From Caloramator mitchellensis (GTDB taxonomy: Bacteria; Bacillota; Clostridia; Clostridiales; Caloramatoraceae), in assembly GCF_001440545.1 (NCBI RefSeq), contig NZ_LKHP01000012.1:1-59239 (forward strand): a stretch of 59,239 bases of DNA, read 5' to 3'. How positions within the stretch are numbered: position 1 is the stretch's first letter; each line of letters opens with the position of its first letter. The translations under genes were made by a program, and so were the position numbers. Shown one piece after another: positions 27,136 to 37,969 of this stretch. The notes under the pieces were generated by a model. It ran no database searches, was not told the DNA's origin, and saw only the letters and a program-made list of their open reading frames with translations.

Positions 27136-28023
27136 TTATGCTTTTTCCCATAATAATTTGTTTTTATTAAAAATAGGTCTTATGCTCCCCTCTTCATAAA
27201 GATAAGTGATATACGAACGTATTGTGCTCGACAATAATACATATTGATTTGCGTCCAGACTAATATCATATATATCGCATATATTCTCAAGTATTTCTTC
27301 TATTGTTTTTCCTTCACTGCAAATGTTTTGTATTTTTGATGCTATACCTAGCACTTCATTCTTATTCAGCTCAACTAAATCTTTAATATCTTTGATTGGT
27401 TCTCCATGGCTTGGCACAAACATCTCTGCGTTAAAATTATTAAGCTTTTCAAGCGTCTTTAGGTGAGCTTTAACATCCAATATGTAATATATATGATATT
27501 TTTTTATTATATTTTCAGGAAATACAGAATCTCCAACGAAAAACACATCATCAGGCGTTAGAACTCCTATCATATCGAAATAATGGCCGGGCAGTGAAAT
27601 AGTTTTAAGTCCTGTGTTAAATATTTCTCCATCAGATGGAATGATATTTGTAACTGCTGACGGCTTTGCCATTAGAAATTTATTATTAAGGTCTTTAAAT
27701 GGCAATCCTCCATATAAAAACGATGCTTCAAGAATTGGGTCCGTGATAAATGCCGATTCAATTCGCGTTGATAAAATATCGCAATTTGTTTTATCCTGTA
27801 AAAATTGATTTCCACCTACATGATCCGCATTTGAGTGGGTGTTTATTATCAACTTTAAATTCCAACCCTGTTCCTTTAATAATTTTAGTATTTGCCTTCC
27901 TGCTTCCTTATCGTTACCGCTGTCAATGAGTATTGCATTTCCATTATTCACGTATATTCCTACATTCGTCGGCGATGGGATATAGAATGTATTCCCCTTT
28001 AAATGAACTAACGAAAGAGCCAT
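27136..28023 (-). CDS. MBL-fold metallo-hydrolase
   Basis: 295 residues. The metal-binding loop NTHSNADHVGGN (about 58-69) is a close variant of HxHxDH, in which the first positions are His-Ser-Asn-Ala-Asp-His. A further metal Asp is in VFFVGDSVF and a His in FVPSHGEPI. The fold can bind two metals and cleave esters or thioesters (glyoxalase II-like), but the substrate cannot be told. It lies alone between two terminators. The C-terminal helical extension (about 225-295) is longer than in minimal glyoxalase II enzymes. Confidence 0.8.
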   Translation of the reverse strand: MALSLVHLKGNTFYIPSPTNVGIYVNNGNAILIDSGNDKEAGRQILKLLKEQGWNLKLIINTHSNADHVGGNQFLQDKTNCDILSTRIESAFITDPILEASFLYGGLPFKDLNNKFLMAKPSAVTNIIPSDGEIFNTGLKTISLPGHYFDMIGVLTPDDVFFVGDSVFPENIIKKYHIYYILDVKAHLKTLEKLNNFNAEMFVPSHGEPIKDIKDLVELNKNEVLGIASKIQNICSEGKTIEEILENICDIYDISLDANQYVLLSSTIRSYITYLYEEGSIRPIFNKNKLLWEKA

Positions 28024-28110
28024 AAATATGCCACCCTTCAGAAATTTTTTACTTGTAATATAATGGTAGCATATAAATTGTATGCAATAAAGCCTTATAT
28101 TAGATTAAAA

Positions 28111-28139
28111 TTAAAAGGGTTGTTTATAACAACCCTTAA
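28111..28139 (-). terminator. Terminator of the wall-binding FMN-domain gene
   Basis: AAGGGTTGT-TATAA-ACAACCCTT stem followed on the minus strand by TTAATTTTAAT, right after the stop codon at 28141. Confidence 0.85.
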
Positions 28140-28140
28140 A

Positions 28141-29535
28141 TTATTTCGCAACCTTAGCAGCTTCTACTATTGCCTTTACATATCCATAAGTATCAGCAAG
28201 TGTTGCTCCTGATACTGCATCTGTCATCTTGTCTGCTGGAGTTGATGCTAGAACAGATTCTAATTCTGCTATTGTCTTTCCTGTTACATATGCTCTTATG
28301 TAATCAAAGTTCTTATCGATTGGATTAGTTGCGTTTGCTTTTTCCTTCATGTTCTTTGAATAGTATTCAGCGTTTGTCATCTTTGATGCTAATACTTTTC
28401 CCTGTGGATAATCCTTTCCAAAATCTTTGTCTGAGTTTGGAACACCTATTGCAACTGTATTGCTCATGTATTGATAGTCATCGAAATAAGTTGCAACTAT
28501 CTTATCTCCAACAACAGCTGTAACTGCAACTGTAAAGCACTTTGTTCCATGTGCTGCATAGTCAACCTTTCCTATCTTTATGTTGTTGATGTCCTTAGCG
28601 TCAACTTCAAGTGTAACATTGTCCTTTGCAGCTTTAGCAGCTTCTACTATTGCCTTTACATATCCATAAGTATCAGCAAGTGTTGCTCCTGATACTGCAT
28701 CTGTCATCTTGTCTGCTGGAGTTGATGCTAGAACAGATTCTAATTCTGCTATTGTCTTTCCTGTTACATATGCTCTTATGTAATCAAAGTTCTTATCGAT
28801 TGGATTAGTTGCGTTTGCTTTTTCCTTCATGTTCTTTGAATAGTATTCAGCGTTTGTCATCTTTGATGCTAATACTTTTCCCTGTGGATAATCCTTTCCA
28901 AAATCCTTGTCTGAGTTTGGAACTCCTGTTGCAACTGTATTGCTCATAAATTGATAATCATCGAAATATGCTGCAACTATCTTATCCCCTGCAACTGCTG
29001 CTACTGCAAGTGTAAAGCACTTTGTTCCATGCGCTGCATAGTCAACCTTTCCTATCTTAACAGTAACCTTTTGTTCCTTTACAACTGGTGTTTGTGGTTT
29101 TGTTGCAACTGGTTTAACAGGAGCTATTTTAGCTAAAGTCTTAGGTCCAACTATTCCATCAACTCTAAGTCCCTTTTTCTTTTGATAGTCTTTAACTGCT
29201 TCTAAAGTCTTTGGACCGTAAATTCCATCAACCTTTAACTTATAACCATTTTGGTTAAGGTATGTTTGCAATAACTTAACATCTTCTCCGAATGATTTAA
29301 AAGCAAGCAATCGATTGATTTTACCGTTGAAATTTTGTGTAGTTTGTGTAGTTTTAGTAGTTTGAGTAGTTTTTGGTTTTTGAGTAGTTGGCTTTGTGTT
29401 AGTGTTTCCACCTGATGTTGCCGCTGAAACATCATCAACACCAAATAATTTTGAGCCTGAGCTTACAGCTAATGATGAGATAGTTAACATAGCTGCTAAA
29501 ACAAAGGTCAAGAATTTAACATTTTTCTTCAACAT
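28141..29535 (-). CDS. Secreted peptidoglycan-binding protein with two FMN-binding-like domains
   Basis: 464 residues. The signal peptide (to about residue 40) is followed by a Thr/Gln-rich linker, a PG_binding_1 domain (about 78-145, SFGEDVKLLQTYLNQNGYK, VDGIYGPKTLEAVKDYQ, VDGIVGPKTL) and a Lys/Pro linker. Two near-identical repeats of about 145-150 residues follow, each starting KIGKVDYAAHGTKCF and ending TDAVSGATLADTYGYV. DAVSGAT fits the Dxx(S/T)GAT site where ApbE-type enzymes attach FMN to Thr. The architecture resembles the two-FMN-domain electron-transfer protein PplA, but with wall binding in place of a lipid anchor. Flavin attachment is inferred. The start follows AAGGGGGG. Confidence 0.75.
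   Translation of the reverse strand: MLKKNVKFLTFVLAAMLTISSLAVSSGSKLFGVDDVSAATSGGNTNTKPTTQKPKTTQTTKTTQTTQNFNGKINRLLAFKSFGEDVKLLQTYLNQNGYKLKVDGIYGPKTLEAVKDYQKKKGLRVDGIVGPKTLAKIAPVKPVATKPQTPVVKEQKVTVKIGKVDYAAHGTKCFTLAVAAVAGDKIVAAYFDDYQFMSNTVATGVPNSDKDFGKDYPQGKVLASKMTNAEYYSKNMKEKANATNPIDKNFDYIRAYVTGKTIAELESVLASTPADKMTDAVSGATLADTYGYVKAIVEAAKAAKDNVTLEVDAKDINNIKIGKVDYAAHGTKCFTVAVTAVVGDKIVATYFDDYQYMSNTVAIGVPNSDKDFGKDYPQGKVLASKMTNAEYYSKNMKEKANATNPIDKNFDYIRAYVTGKTIAELESVLASTPADKMTDAVSGATLADTYGYVKAIVEAAKVAK
28154..28905 (-). repeat. 480-bp in-gene tandem duplication
   Basis: The two FMN-domain repeats are offset by exactly 480 bp. The stretch 28154-28425 is identical base for base to 28634-28905 (272 bp); differences collect only towards the upstream part of each unit (28426-28580 against 28906-29060). 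This pattern suggests recent duplication or ongoing gene conversion of the domain's C-terminal half. Confidence 0.95.
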
Positions 29536-29566
29536 AAAACCCCCCTTAGGATTAATTTTAGATTTT

Positions 29567-29626
29567 AATATTACGAAAATTGTTTGTTAAATAGTAAACA
29601 TTTAAAAGTTTAGTTTTCGTAATATT
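29567..29626 (-). promoter_or_regulatory. Long hairpin at the expected 5' end of the FMN-domain message
   Basis: AATATTACGAAAA (29567-29579) and TTTTCGTAATATT (29614-29626) are a perfect 13-bp inverted repeat, with an inner TGTTT/AAACA pair. A -10 element TATAAT lies at 29635-29640 on the minus strand, so the transcript would start with this structure. It may stabilise the message or bind a regulator. Confidence 0.55.
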
Positions 29627-29720
29627 TCATATATATTATATCATATTGTGCAAAAAATTCCATAGTCTTTAGTTAAATTTTCTACTAAAAGTTAATATTT
29701 ATAAAAATTTTGACTCCAAT

Positions 29721-29748
29721 AAAAAATCCCTGCCTTCGCAGGGATTTT
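29721..29748 (-). terminator. Terminator of sstT
   Basis: AAAATCCCTGC-GAAG-GCAGGGATTTT, an 11-bp stem with a tetraloop, followed on the minus strand by more T. It is directly after the sstT stop at 29750. Confidence 0.9.
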
Positions 29749-29749
29749 A

Positions 29750-31000
29750 TTATGCTGTCTTACTCTTTTCTTTTATAACTATTTCTTTTCCTTCTTTACG
29801 CCATTTTGCAAATTCAGCAGTAGCAGTGAATAAAACGTCCGATGATGAGTTAAGCGCTGTTTCGCACGAGTCTTGAATAACTCCTACTATGAAACCTACA
29901 CCAACTACCTGCATTGCAACGTCGTTTGGAATTCCAAATAAGCTGCACGCAAGTGGAATAAGAAGTAGTGAACCACCAGCAACACCTGAAGCACCACATG
30001 CGCTTATAGCTGATAATACGCTTAATATAAATGCTGTAGGCATGTCTACTTTAATTCCAAGCGTATTCGCTGCTGCAAGCGATAAAACTGAAATTGTAAC
30101 TGCTGCACCAGCCATGTTTATTGTAGCCCCAAGAGGTATTGAAACTGAATAGGTATCCTTATCAAGTCCCAATCTGTCGCATAGAGCCATATTTACAGGT
30201 ATATTTGCTGCTGAGCTTCTTGTAAAGAACGCAGTAATACCGCTGTCCTTTAGACATTTTAATACAAGCGGATATGGGTTCTTGCGGATATATAAGAAAA
30301 CAATAATTGGGTTAACAACCAAAGCTACGAATGCCATTGTTGCAACTAATACAACTATTAATTGTCCATAGCTAAGCAGAGCTTGAATTCCATTTGTAGC
30401 AATTGATTCAAAAACAAGTCCCATAATTCCAATTGGCGCAAAATTAATTACCCACTTAACAATTGTAGAAAGAGCATCTGCTATATTAGCTATTGCTGAT
30501 TTTGTTGAATCTGCAGCATTTCTAAGCGCAATACCAAGTAAAACCGCCCATGAAAGAATTCCAATATAATTTGCATTGAAAAGCGCTTTTACAGGATTAT
30601 CAACAAGGTTTAGCAATAACCCTTTAAGAACTTCTGTTACACCACCTGGAGGCGTTAGATTTGCTGCACCCTCGCCAGAAAGTGTCAAAGTTACAGGGAA
30701 CATAAAGCTAACAATAACACCTATAAGACCAGCAGCAAATGTCCCAATTAAATAAAGTATAATAATTGATTTCATATTAGTCTGATGTCCGCTCTTATGT
30801 TGTGAAAGAGCTGATGATACTAAAAATAATACCAATATTGGAGCAACTGCCTTTAGTGCACCAACAAATAAAGAACCGAAAATTGTTACAAATTTTGCCT
30901 TTTCAGGAATAGTTAGAGCCAATACAATACCGATTATTAAACCAATAATAATTCTTTTAACAAGGCTCAACTGATTCCACTTGTTTAGTAAGTTGTTCAT
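29750..31000 (-). CDS. sstT: Serine/threonine:Na+ symporter
   Basis: 416 residues, a dicarboxylate/amino acid:cation symporter (SDF/DAACS family). The N-terminus [26 protein letters not shown], the re-entrant loop motif [22 protein letters not shown] and the Na/substrate motif [17 protein letters not shown] are those of SstT. It imports serine and threonine with sodium. Single gene with its own terminator; the start follows GAGGGGGAG. About 160 bases separate it from the glycerol regulon. Confidence 0.93.
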   Translation of the reverse strand: MNNLLNKWNQLSLVKRIIIGLIIGIVLALTIPEKAKFVTIFGSLFVGALKAVAPILVLFLVSSALSQHKSGHQTNMKSIIILYLIGTFAAGLIGVIVSFMFPVTLTLSGEGAANLTPPGGVTEVLKGLLLNLVDNPVKALFNANYIGILSWAVLLGIALRNAADSTKSAIANIADALSTIVKWVINFAPIGIMGLVFESIATNGIQALLSYGQLIVVLVATMAFVALVVNPIIVFLYIRKNPYPLVLKCLKDSGITAFFTRSSAANIPVNMALCDRLGLDKDTYSVSIPLGATINMAGAAVTISVLSLAAANTLGIKVDMPTAFILSVLSAISACGASGVAGGSLLLIPLACSLFGIPNDVAMQVVGVGFIVGVIQDSCETALNSSSDVLFTATAEFAKWRKEGKEIVIKEKSKTA

Positions 31001-31129
31001 GTCTCATCTCCCCCTCGTTAATCTTTTTGTTGCACCTTAAAAGTAATGCAACTCATGAAATATTCTATCATAAATTGTAGAAGAAAGGAAGAGAAAATTT
31101 ATAAAATTGTAACAATTTTAATTTTTTAA

Positions 31130-31163
31130 AAAATAAAAATTAAAAGCCAGGCATTTAACCCGA
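31130..31163 (-). terminator. Terminator of the glpP operon
   Basis: An 8-bp stem with two G-T pairs (AAGTCGGG ... CCTGGCTT), followed on the minus strand by TTAATTTTTATTTTTT, two bases after the glpP stop. Confidence 0.7.
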
Positions 31164-31164
31164 C

Positions 31165-31722
31165 TTACCATAAATCTTTACATGAAGTAGATATTCCTAC
31201 CGCACCATTTGAAATGGCGTTTTCTATATCAATTTTATCCAAAATCAGTCCACCTGCAATAACAGGTATTTTTACATTCTCGTGTATTTTTTTAATAACC
31301 TTATGAGAAAGCCCAGGCATTATCTCAACAGCATTAGGTTTGTCCTCCAATATATTTTTTATGCCAGTTTCAAGCGACCTTGAATCCAGCAGAAATATTC
31401 TTTGAACAGCGATTAAACCTTCATTCTTTATGCACTTTATCATTGTTGGCTTTGTTGTAATAATGCCGTCGACACCAACAAGTTTTAGATATTTTACAGC
31501 ATATTCGTCCTTCCCTAAACCTTCTACCAAATCGATATGAGCAAAAACTTTCTTACCGCTATTTTTTATTGCAGCAACAATGCTCTTCATATTTAGTATG
31601 TTTCCGCACAGCAAAAAAACTACTTTAACATCCCTCTCGAGGACAACATCAATATCCCTAACGCTTTTTATTGCAGCAATTATAGGATTCTCACTTAAAC
31701 TATCCAACAATATCTTCATCAT
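31165..31722 (-). CDS. glpP: Glycerol-3-phosphate-responsive antiterminator
   Basis: 185 residues, TIM-barrel-like GlpP family. Typical stretches are PIIAAIKSVRDIDVVLERDVKVVFLLCGNI, KKVFAHIDLVEGLGKDEYAVKYL, GIITTKPTMI and the phosphate-binding end VIAGGLILDKIDIENAISNGAVGIST. With bound glycerol-3-phosphate, GlpP binds leader RNA and prevents early termination of glp genes. It is the last gene of the operon that also encodes the two flavoproteins, and two candidate target leaders lie upstream at 34820-34883 and 37324-37381. Confidence 0.93.
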   Translation of the reverse strand: MMKILLDSLSENPIIAAIKSVRDIDVVLERDVKVVFLLCGNILNMKSIVAAIKNSGKKVFAHIDLVEGLGKDEYAVKYLKLVGVDGIITTKPTMIKCIKNEGLIAVQRIFLLDSRSLETGIKNILEDKPNAVEIMPGLSHKVIKKIHENVKIPVIAGGLILDKIDIENAISNGAVGISTSCKDLW

Positions 31723-31736
31723 TATCCCCCTAAATT

Positions 31737-32096
31737 TTAATCTGCCCTTTGAATTTTGGAAGTAGCAACTATATTAGCGCCAGTTCCAAGGACATTTTCA
31801 ATTACTATATCACCAATTTCTACCGGTGCTTTTGTCTTCACCTTATTTATTTCCTTCATTATATCAAAAATTTTGCTTTTTGGAATTTCTTTATCTGTTT
31901 TAACTGATAAAAGCGGCCTATCTCCACCTTCAACTTTAACCGTTGTAGTTATTATTCTAAGAGGGTTTGTTATTTCATTTTTTGCATATTCTTCGCCCCT
32001 CTTGCACTTATTGCCGCTCACCTTTATTTCTCCATCTACTTCAACTTCCAGCTGACAACCGAGAGGGCAATTTATGCAGGTCATATTTTTTATCAT
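31737..32096 (-). CDS. DUF1667 protein, small Cys-rich partner of the glycerol-3-phosphate oxidoreductases
   Basis: 119 residues. The N-terminus holds four Cys (MTCINCPLGCQLEVEVDGEIKV and GNKCKRGEEYA), a likely metal or Fe-S site. The C-terminal part is a small mixed domain. The gene overlaps the upstream flavoprotein gene by four bases, so the two are coupled. Genes of this family commonly sit in GlpA-GlpB-like operons of anaerobic low-GC bacteria; the protein may act as an electron-transfer subunit. The exact function is not established. Confidence 0.8.
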   Translation of the reverse strand: MIKNMTCINCPLGCQLEVEVDGEIKVSGNKCKRGEEYAKNEITNPLRIITTTVKVEGGDRPLLSVKTDKEIPKSKIFDIMKEINKVKTKAPVEIGDIVIENVLGTGANIVATSKIQRAD

Positions 32097-33355
32097 ATTG
32101 CCACCTCCTCAAGTTCAAATACCAATTCATCTCCCTCAACTTTTTGAAGAATTTCCTTAGATAATTTTACATTCTCCATCTCTCCGGGCGATACATGATT
32201 TTTTCTTAATTTATATAACACCTTATCTCCATCTTTTACAATCAAGTTTACATTGTGGTATACATCGCTAACCCTCATGTAAAAATTAACAGCATCCTTT
32301 ACATTTTCAGGATGGATTATATTAGGAACGACATATCTAATTCCATTTAACCCTTTAGTCTTAAATTTATTAGCGCTATTTGATTTTTCGCCTTTGATAT
32401 ATTTTGCTGCGCCGTATCCTGCAAGGAAGCTCTCCTGTGTTACAAAGTCCACAAGGTCGTGAACGTGAACTACATTTCCACATGCAAAAATTCCTTCTAT
32501 GCTTGTTTCCATCAACTCATTCACATAAGCTCCATTTGTTACAGGGTTTATCTCTATTTTTGTTTCTCTTGTCAGTTCATTTTCAGGTATTAATCCAACA
32601 GATAATAAAAGCGTATCACATTCAACAAATAATTCAGTCCCTTCGATGGGCTGCCTTTTATCATCCACCTTTGCAATTGTAACTCCTTCTACTCTTTCTT
32701 TGCCGTGTATTTTAGTTACAGTATGGTTAAACAGAAGTGGGATGTCAAAATCCTCAAGGCATTGGACAATATTTCTCTTAAGTCCAGTTGAGTATGGCAT
32801 AAGCTCAACAACCATTTTAACTTCTGCTCCCTCTATTGTCATTCTCCTTGCCATTATAAGGCCGATATCACCTGAGCCTAAAATTACAACCTTCTTTCCA
32901 ACCATATAGCCTTCCATATTTACGAACCTCTGGGCTGCTCCTGCAGTAAAAACTCCTGCCGGTCTGTTGCCTGGAATATTTAATGCCCCTCTTGTTCTTT
33001 CTCTGCAACCCATAGCCAGAACAACAGCCTTTGCCTGAATTTCGAACAATCCATCCTTGGGGTTTAATACTATTATTTTTTTATCCTCACCTAAATGCAG
33101 CACCATTGATTCAAGTTTATATTCTATCCCTAATTTTTCAACCTCATCTATAAATCTTTGGGCATATTCTGGCCCTGTTAACTGCTCCTTAAAAACGTGA
33201 AGTCCAAAACCATTGTGGATGCATTGTTGAAGTATTCCACCCAGCCTTTTGTCCCTTTCGAGTATCAATATATCATCAATTCCATTTTTCTTTGCTTCAA
33301 TGGCAGCAGCAAGCCCTGCAGGGCCTCCTCCGATTATAACTAAATCCTTATTCAT
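32093..33355 (-). CDS. FAD/NAD(P)-dependent oxidoreductase of the glycerol-3-phosphate operon
   Basis: 420 residues from the ATG at 33355, which has GGGGG upstream; the alternative ATG six codons earlier overlaps that site. The FAD-binding Rossmann motif is VIIGGGPAGLAAAIEA (about 5-20), the second nucleotide-binding motif is KVVILGSGDIGLIMARRM (about 158-175), and GIFACGNVVHVHDLVDFV is the C-terminal FAD motif. No CxxxxC redox disulfide is obvious in the usual place. It lies between the GlpA-like dehydrogenase and DUF1667 genes, so it probably passes electrons from that enzyme to a carrier. Confidence 0.85.
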   Translation of the reverse strand: MNKDLVIIGGGPAGLAAAIEAKKNGIDDILILERDKRLGGILQQCIHNGFGLHVFKEQLTGPEYAQRFIDEVEKLGIEYKLESMVLHLGEDKKIIVLNPKDGLFEIQAKAVVLAMGCRERTRGALNIPGNRPAGVFTAGAAQRFVNMEGYMVGKKVVILGSGDIGLIMARRMTIEGAEVKMVVELMPYSTGLKRNIVQCLEDFDIPLLFNHTVTKIHGKERVEGVTIAKVDDKRQPIEGTELFVECDTLLLSVGLIPENELTRETKIEINPVTNGAYVNELMETSIEGIFACGNVVHVHDLVDFVTQESFLAGYGAAKYIKGEKSNSANKFKTKGLNGIRYVVPNIIHPENVKDAVNFYMRVSDVYHNVNLIVKDGDKVLYKLRKNHVSPGEMENVKLSKEILQKVEGDELVFELEEVAI

Positions 33356-33369
33356 TCTTTCGCCCCCAA

Positions 33370-34794
33370 TCACTTAGTCTTGCCTGTCAAAATATAGCTT
33401 CCTCTATCCGACTTTGTAATATCAGTTAAAGGAATATCAAGTTCTCTTGAAAGTATCTCAACCACCCTTGGCATGCAGAATCCACCTTGGCATCTTCCCA
33501 TTCCTGCCCTGACTCTTTTCTTTACCCCATCAACACTCCTTGCTCCAAGAGGTCTTTTTATTGCGTTTATTATATCTCCCTCTGTTATGTGCTCACATCT
33601 GCAGATTATTCTTCCATAGGCGCTGTTTGAAGATAGGGCTGATTTTTTCTCATCATCGGTCATTTGTATAAATAGCTTTGTGTTTGTTCTGTGTTTTATG
33701 AAATTGTTCTTCAAAGTTAATCTTAATCCCTCATTTTCAAGCAGACTAACTACATAAGGAGCAATTGCAACCGATGCAGTCAAACCGGGTGATTCTATCC
33801 CCGCAGCGTTCACTGCATTTTTTGTAGGAACGTTTATTACAAAGTCTCCAGTGTCAGACGTTGCTCTAATTCCTGTAAAAGAGGTTATAATATCTCTTGG
33901 GTTTATATTTTTTACGCTTCGGCTTCCCCCTTTTAATATCTCCTCAATTCCTTCCTTTGTAGTAGAAACATCGTCTTTCTTATCCATTTCAATCGCATTA
34001 GGCCCTACGAATAAATTTCCATGAACCGTTGGAGATACAAGTATTCCTTTTCCTTTGTTTGAAGGAGTCTGGAATATTGTTCTTGTAACAATATTTCCAA
34101 CTGATTTGTCAAAAAGGCAATACTCTCCCCTTCTTGGAATTATTTTGAATTTTTCTCCACCAAGCATATCGTTTATTTCATCTGAAAAAAGCCCCGCTGC
34201 ATTAACTAAATATCTTGATTTAAATTTTCCTTTGTTTGTCTCTATGTTAAATACATCGTTTTCTTTGTAAATATTAGTTACAGTTGTTGAAAACATGAAT
34301 TCTACGCCGTTTTCATTTGCGTTTTCTGCAAGCGCTATTGCAAGTTCAAATGGCGAAACTATTGCTCCGGTTTCGGCATAAAGCGCACCAACGACATTAT
34401 CCTGCAAATTAGGCTCTAATGAAAAAACAGAATTTTTATCTATTATCGAAAGATTCTTAACTCCATTCTTTAGCCCTCTTTTGTATAGCATTTCAATATG
34501 TCTTAAATCATCATCGTTAAATGCCAGGACAAGAGAACCGTTTCTTTTATAAGGAACATCCAGCTCTTCACAAATTTTTTCATACATCTCACTGCCTAAT
34601 ACATTGAATTTTGCCTTTAAAGTTCCTTCCTTGGCATCATACCCTGCGTGAACTATTCCACTGTTAGCCTTAGTTGAGCCATTTGAGACATCATTAGACT
34701 TTTCAATGACCACGCAGCTCAAATCATATTTTGAAAGTTCTCTTGCAATACTTGTTCCAACAATACCTGCCCCAATTATCGCAACATCAAACAT
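33370..34794 (-). CDS. FAD-dependent glycerol-3-phosphate dehydrogenase, GlpA-like with BFD Fe-S domain
   Basis: 474 residues from the ATG at 34794, which follows GGGGAGG. Start codons further upstream lie in the leader terminator and are not used. The DAO domain opens with DVAIIGAGIVGTSIARELSKYDLS; a C-terminal Fer2_BFD [2Fe-2S] domain has CRCEHITEGDI and GMGRCQGGFC (about 405-455). It oxidises glycerol-3-phosphate to dihydroxyacetone phosphate. First gene of the glpA-like operon, followed by the second flavoprotein, DUF1667 and glpP. Expression is probably raised by GlpP acting on the leader hairpin. Confidence 0.88.
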   Translation of the reverse strand: MFDVAIIGAGIVGTSIARELSKYDLSCVVIEKSNDVSNGSTKANSGIVHAGYDAKEGTLKAKFNVLGSEMYEKICEELDVPYKRNGSLVLAFNDDDLRHIEMLYKRGLKNGVKNLSIIDKNSVFSLEPNLQDNVVGALYAETGAIVSPFELAIALAENANENGVEFMFSTTVTNIYKENDVFNIETNKGKFKSRYLVNAAGLFSDEINDMLGGEKFKIIPRRGEYCLFDKSVGNIVTRTIFQTPSNKGKGILVSPTVHGNLFVGPNAIEMDKKDDVSTTKEGIEEILKGGSRSVKNINPRDIITSFTGIRATSDTGDFVINVPTKNAVNAAGIESPGLTASVAIAPYVVSLLENEGLRLTLKNNFIKHRTNTKLFIQMTDDEKKSALSSNSAYGRIICRCEHITEGDIINAIKRPLGARSVDGVKKRVRAGMGRCQGGFCMPRVVEILSRELDIPLTDITKSDRGSYILTGKTK

Positions 34795-34819
34795 AAAAAA
34801 GCCTCCCCTTAATAAAATA

Positions 34820-34883
34820 AGCCATGGAAAAAAGGCCACAATTCTGTGGCTTTTTCCATGGCTCTCAACTCTCGCCAATTATT
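34820..34883 (-). promoter_or_regulatory. Leader terminator and GlpP box before the glpA-like gene
   Basis: Terminator-like hairpin (34820-34839 paired with 34846-34863: AGCCATGG and CCATGGCT outer arms, GCCAC/GTGGC inner), followed on the minus strand by TATTTTATT. Immediately upstream is TTGGCGAGAGTTGAGAGCC, which closely matches ATGGCAGAGATTTGAGAGCC at the glpF leader. With glpP in the same operon, this is a probable antitermination site. Confidence 0.75.
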
Positions 34884-34894
34884 CTGTTATTTTT

Positions 34895-34923
34895 ATATTA
34901 TCACATTCTATTTACTAAATCAA
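34895..34923 (-). promoter_or_regulatory. Promoter of the glpA-like operon
   Basis: TTGATT (34918-34923), 17-base spacer, TAATAT on the minus strand, starting one base after the glpK stop codon. It gives the second glp operon its own start. Confidence 0.6.
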
Positions 34924-37250
<2,327 letters not shown>

Positions 37251-37323
37251 TTTTTACATCCCCCTCAATAGATTTTACTTTTTCTTTTGATAAAAGGTAT
37301 TATTTTTCCAAAACCCACCTCCC

Positions 37324-37381
37324 AAAAAAAGCCGCAATACTACAATTGTAGTATTGCGGCTCTCAAATCTCTGCCATCTAC
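37324..37381 (-). promoter_or_regulatory. Leader terminator and GlpP box before glpF
   Basis: A 13-bp perfect stem (GCCGCAATACTAC, 37331-37343, with 37348-37360), AATT loop, then seven T on the minus strand: a full intrinsic terminator within the leader. Just upstream is ATGGCAGAGATTTGAGAGCC, partly overlapping the stem, which matches the glpA-like leader. GlpP binding here would allow read-through into glpF and glpK. Confidence 0.8.
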
Positions 37382-37387
37382 GTTTAT

Positions 37388-37417
37388 ATTCTAACGCATA
37401 ATTTTAAGAATTTTCAA
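37388..37417 (-). promoter_or_regulatory. Promoter of glpFK
   Basis: TTGAAA (37412-37417), 18-base spacer, TAGAAT (37388-37393) on the minus strand. The start site would fall near 37381, at the first base of the GlpP box region. Confidence 0.65.
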
Positions 37418-37474
37418 TATAATTACTAAAAGTTAAAAAAATAACCTTCGTCATAAAACGACAAAACTCAGTTA

Positions 37475-37852
37475 ATGTTGTCAGAAAAATTTTACGATGT
37501 TTTAAAACATGAGGGTGTTGTTTCAATTGTGTCGTGGGGTGCTACCGATGAACCACATATAGTTAACACATGGAATTCCTACCTTGTTGTAACTAATGAT
37601 GAGAAAATCCTTATCCCCGCATATGCTATGCATAGAACAGAAAAGAACATAAATGTCAACAATAAAGTTAAATTAGCTTTAGGAAGCAAGGAAGTATTAG
37701 GATATAAGGATTATCAGGGCACTGGTTTTGTAGTTGAAGGAACTGCAAGATACATAACCTCTGGGCCAGAATTTGACATGATGAAAGAAAAATTTTCATT
37801 CTTAACAAGAGTTCTTGAAATAACTGTAACATCAGCAAAACAAATGCTTTGA
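37475..37852 (+). CDS. Pyridoxamine 5'-phosphate oxidase-like FMN-binding protein
   Basis: 125 residues, split-barrel flavin fold. The stretch GVVSIVSWGATDEPHIVNTWNSYLVV and YAMHRTEKNI resemble small clostridial FMN-binding proteins of the PNPOx-like group; GYQGTG-like sequence YKDYQGTGFVVEGTARY is near 85-105. Such proteins bind FMN or haem and may reduce small molecules; the substrate is unknown. The ATG has no good ribosome binding site upstream, which is odd here. It is read opposite to glpF and ends before a strong terminator. Confidence 0.75.
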   Translation: MLSEKFYDVLKHEGVVSIVSWGATDEPHIVNTWNSYLVVTNDEKILIPAYAMHRTEKNINVNNKVKLALGSKEVLGYKDYQGTGFVVEGTARYITSGPEFDMMKEKFSFLTRVLEITVTSAKQML

Positions 37853-37907
37853 TATGAATTGAGTGAATTGATTATTAGAGATTGTAAAGATTTTGTGCAA
37901 ACTTATT

Positions 37908-37962
37908 AAAAACCTCTTTCTTGGTAAGAATCAAAATAAAAATCAAGAAGGAGGTTTTTTTT
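37908..37962 (+). terminator. Terminator after the PNPOx-like gene
   Basis: AAAACCTCTTTCTTG and CAAGAAGGAGGTTTT pair around a 20-base loop, followed on the plus strand by eight T. Confidence 0.75.
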
Positions 37963-37969
37963 ATGCCAC

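Noticed and set aside
28141-29100. Regular repeats that could be taken for a CRISPR array
   Set aside because: There are only two units of 480 bp that code for protein domains in one frame. No short repeat-spacer pattern exists.
34795-34878. 28-codon extension of the glpA-like protein
   Set aside because: The region is the leader terminator and ribosome binding site. The FAD motif begins right after the ATG at 34794.
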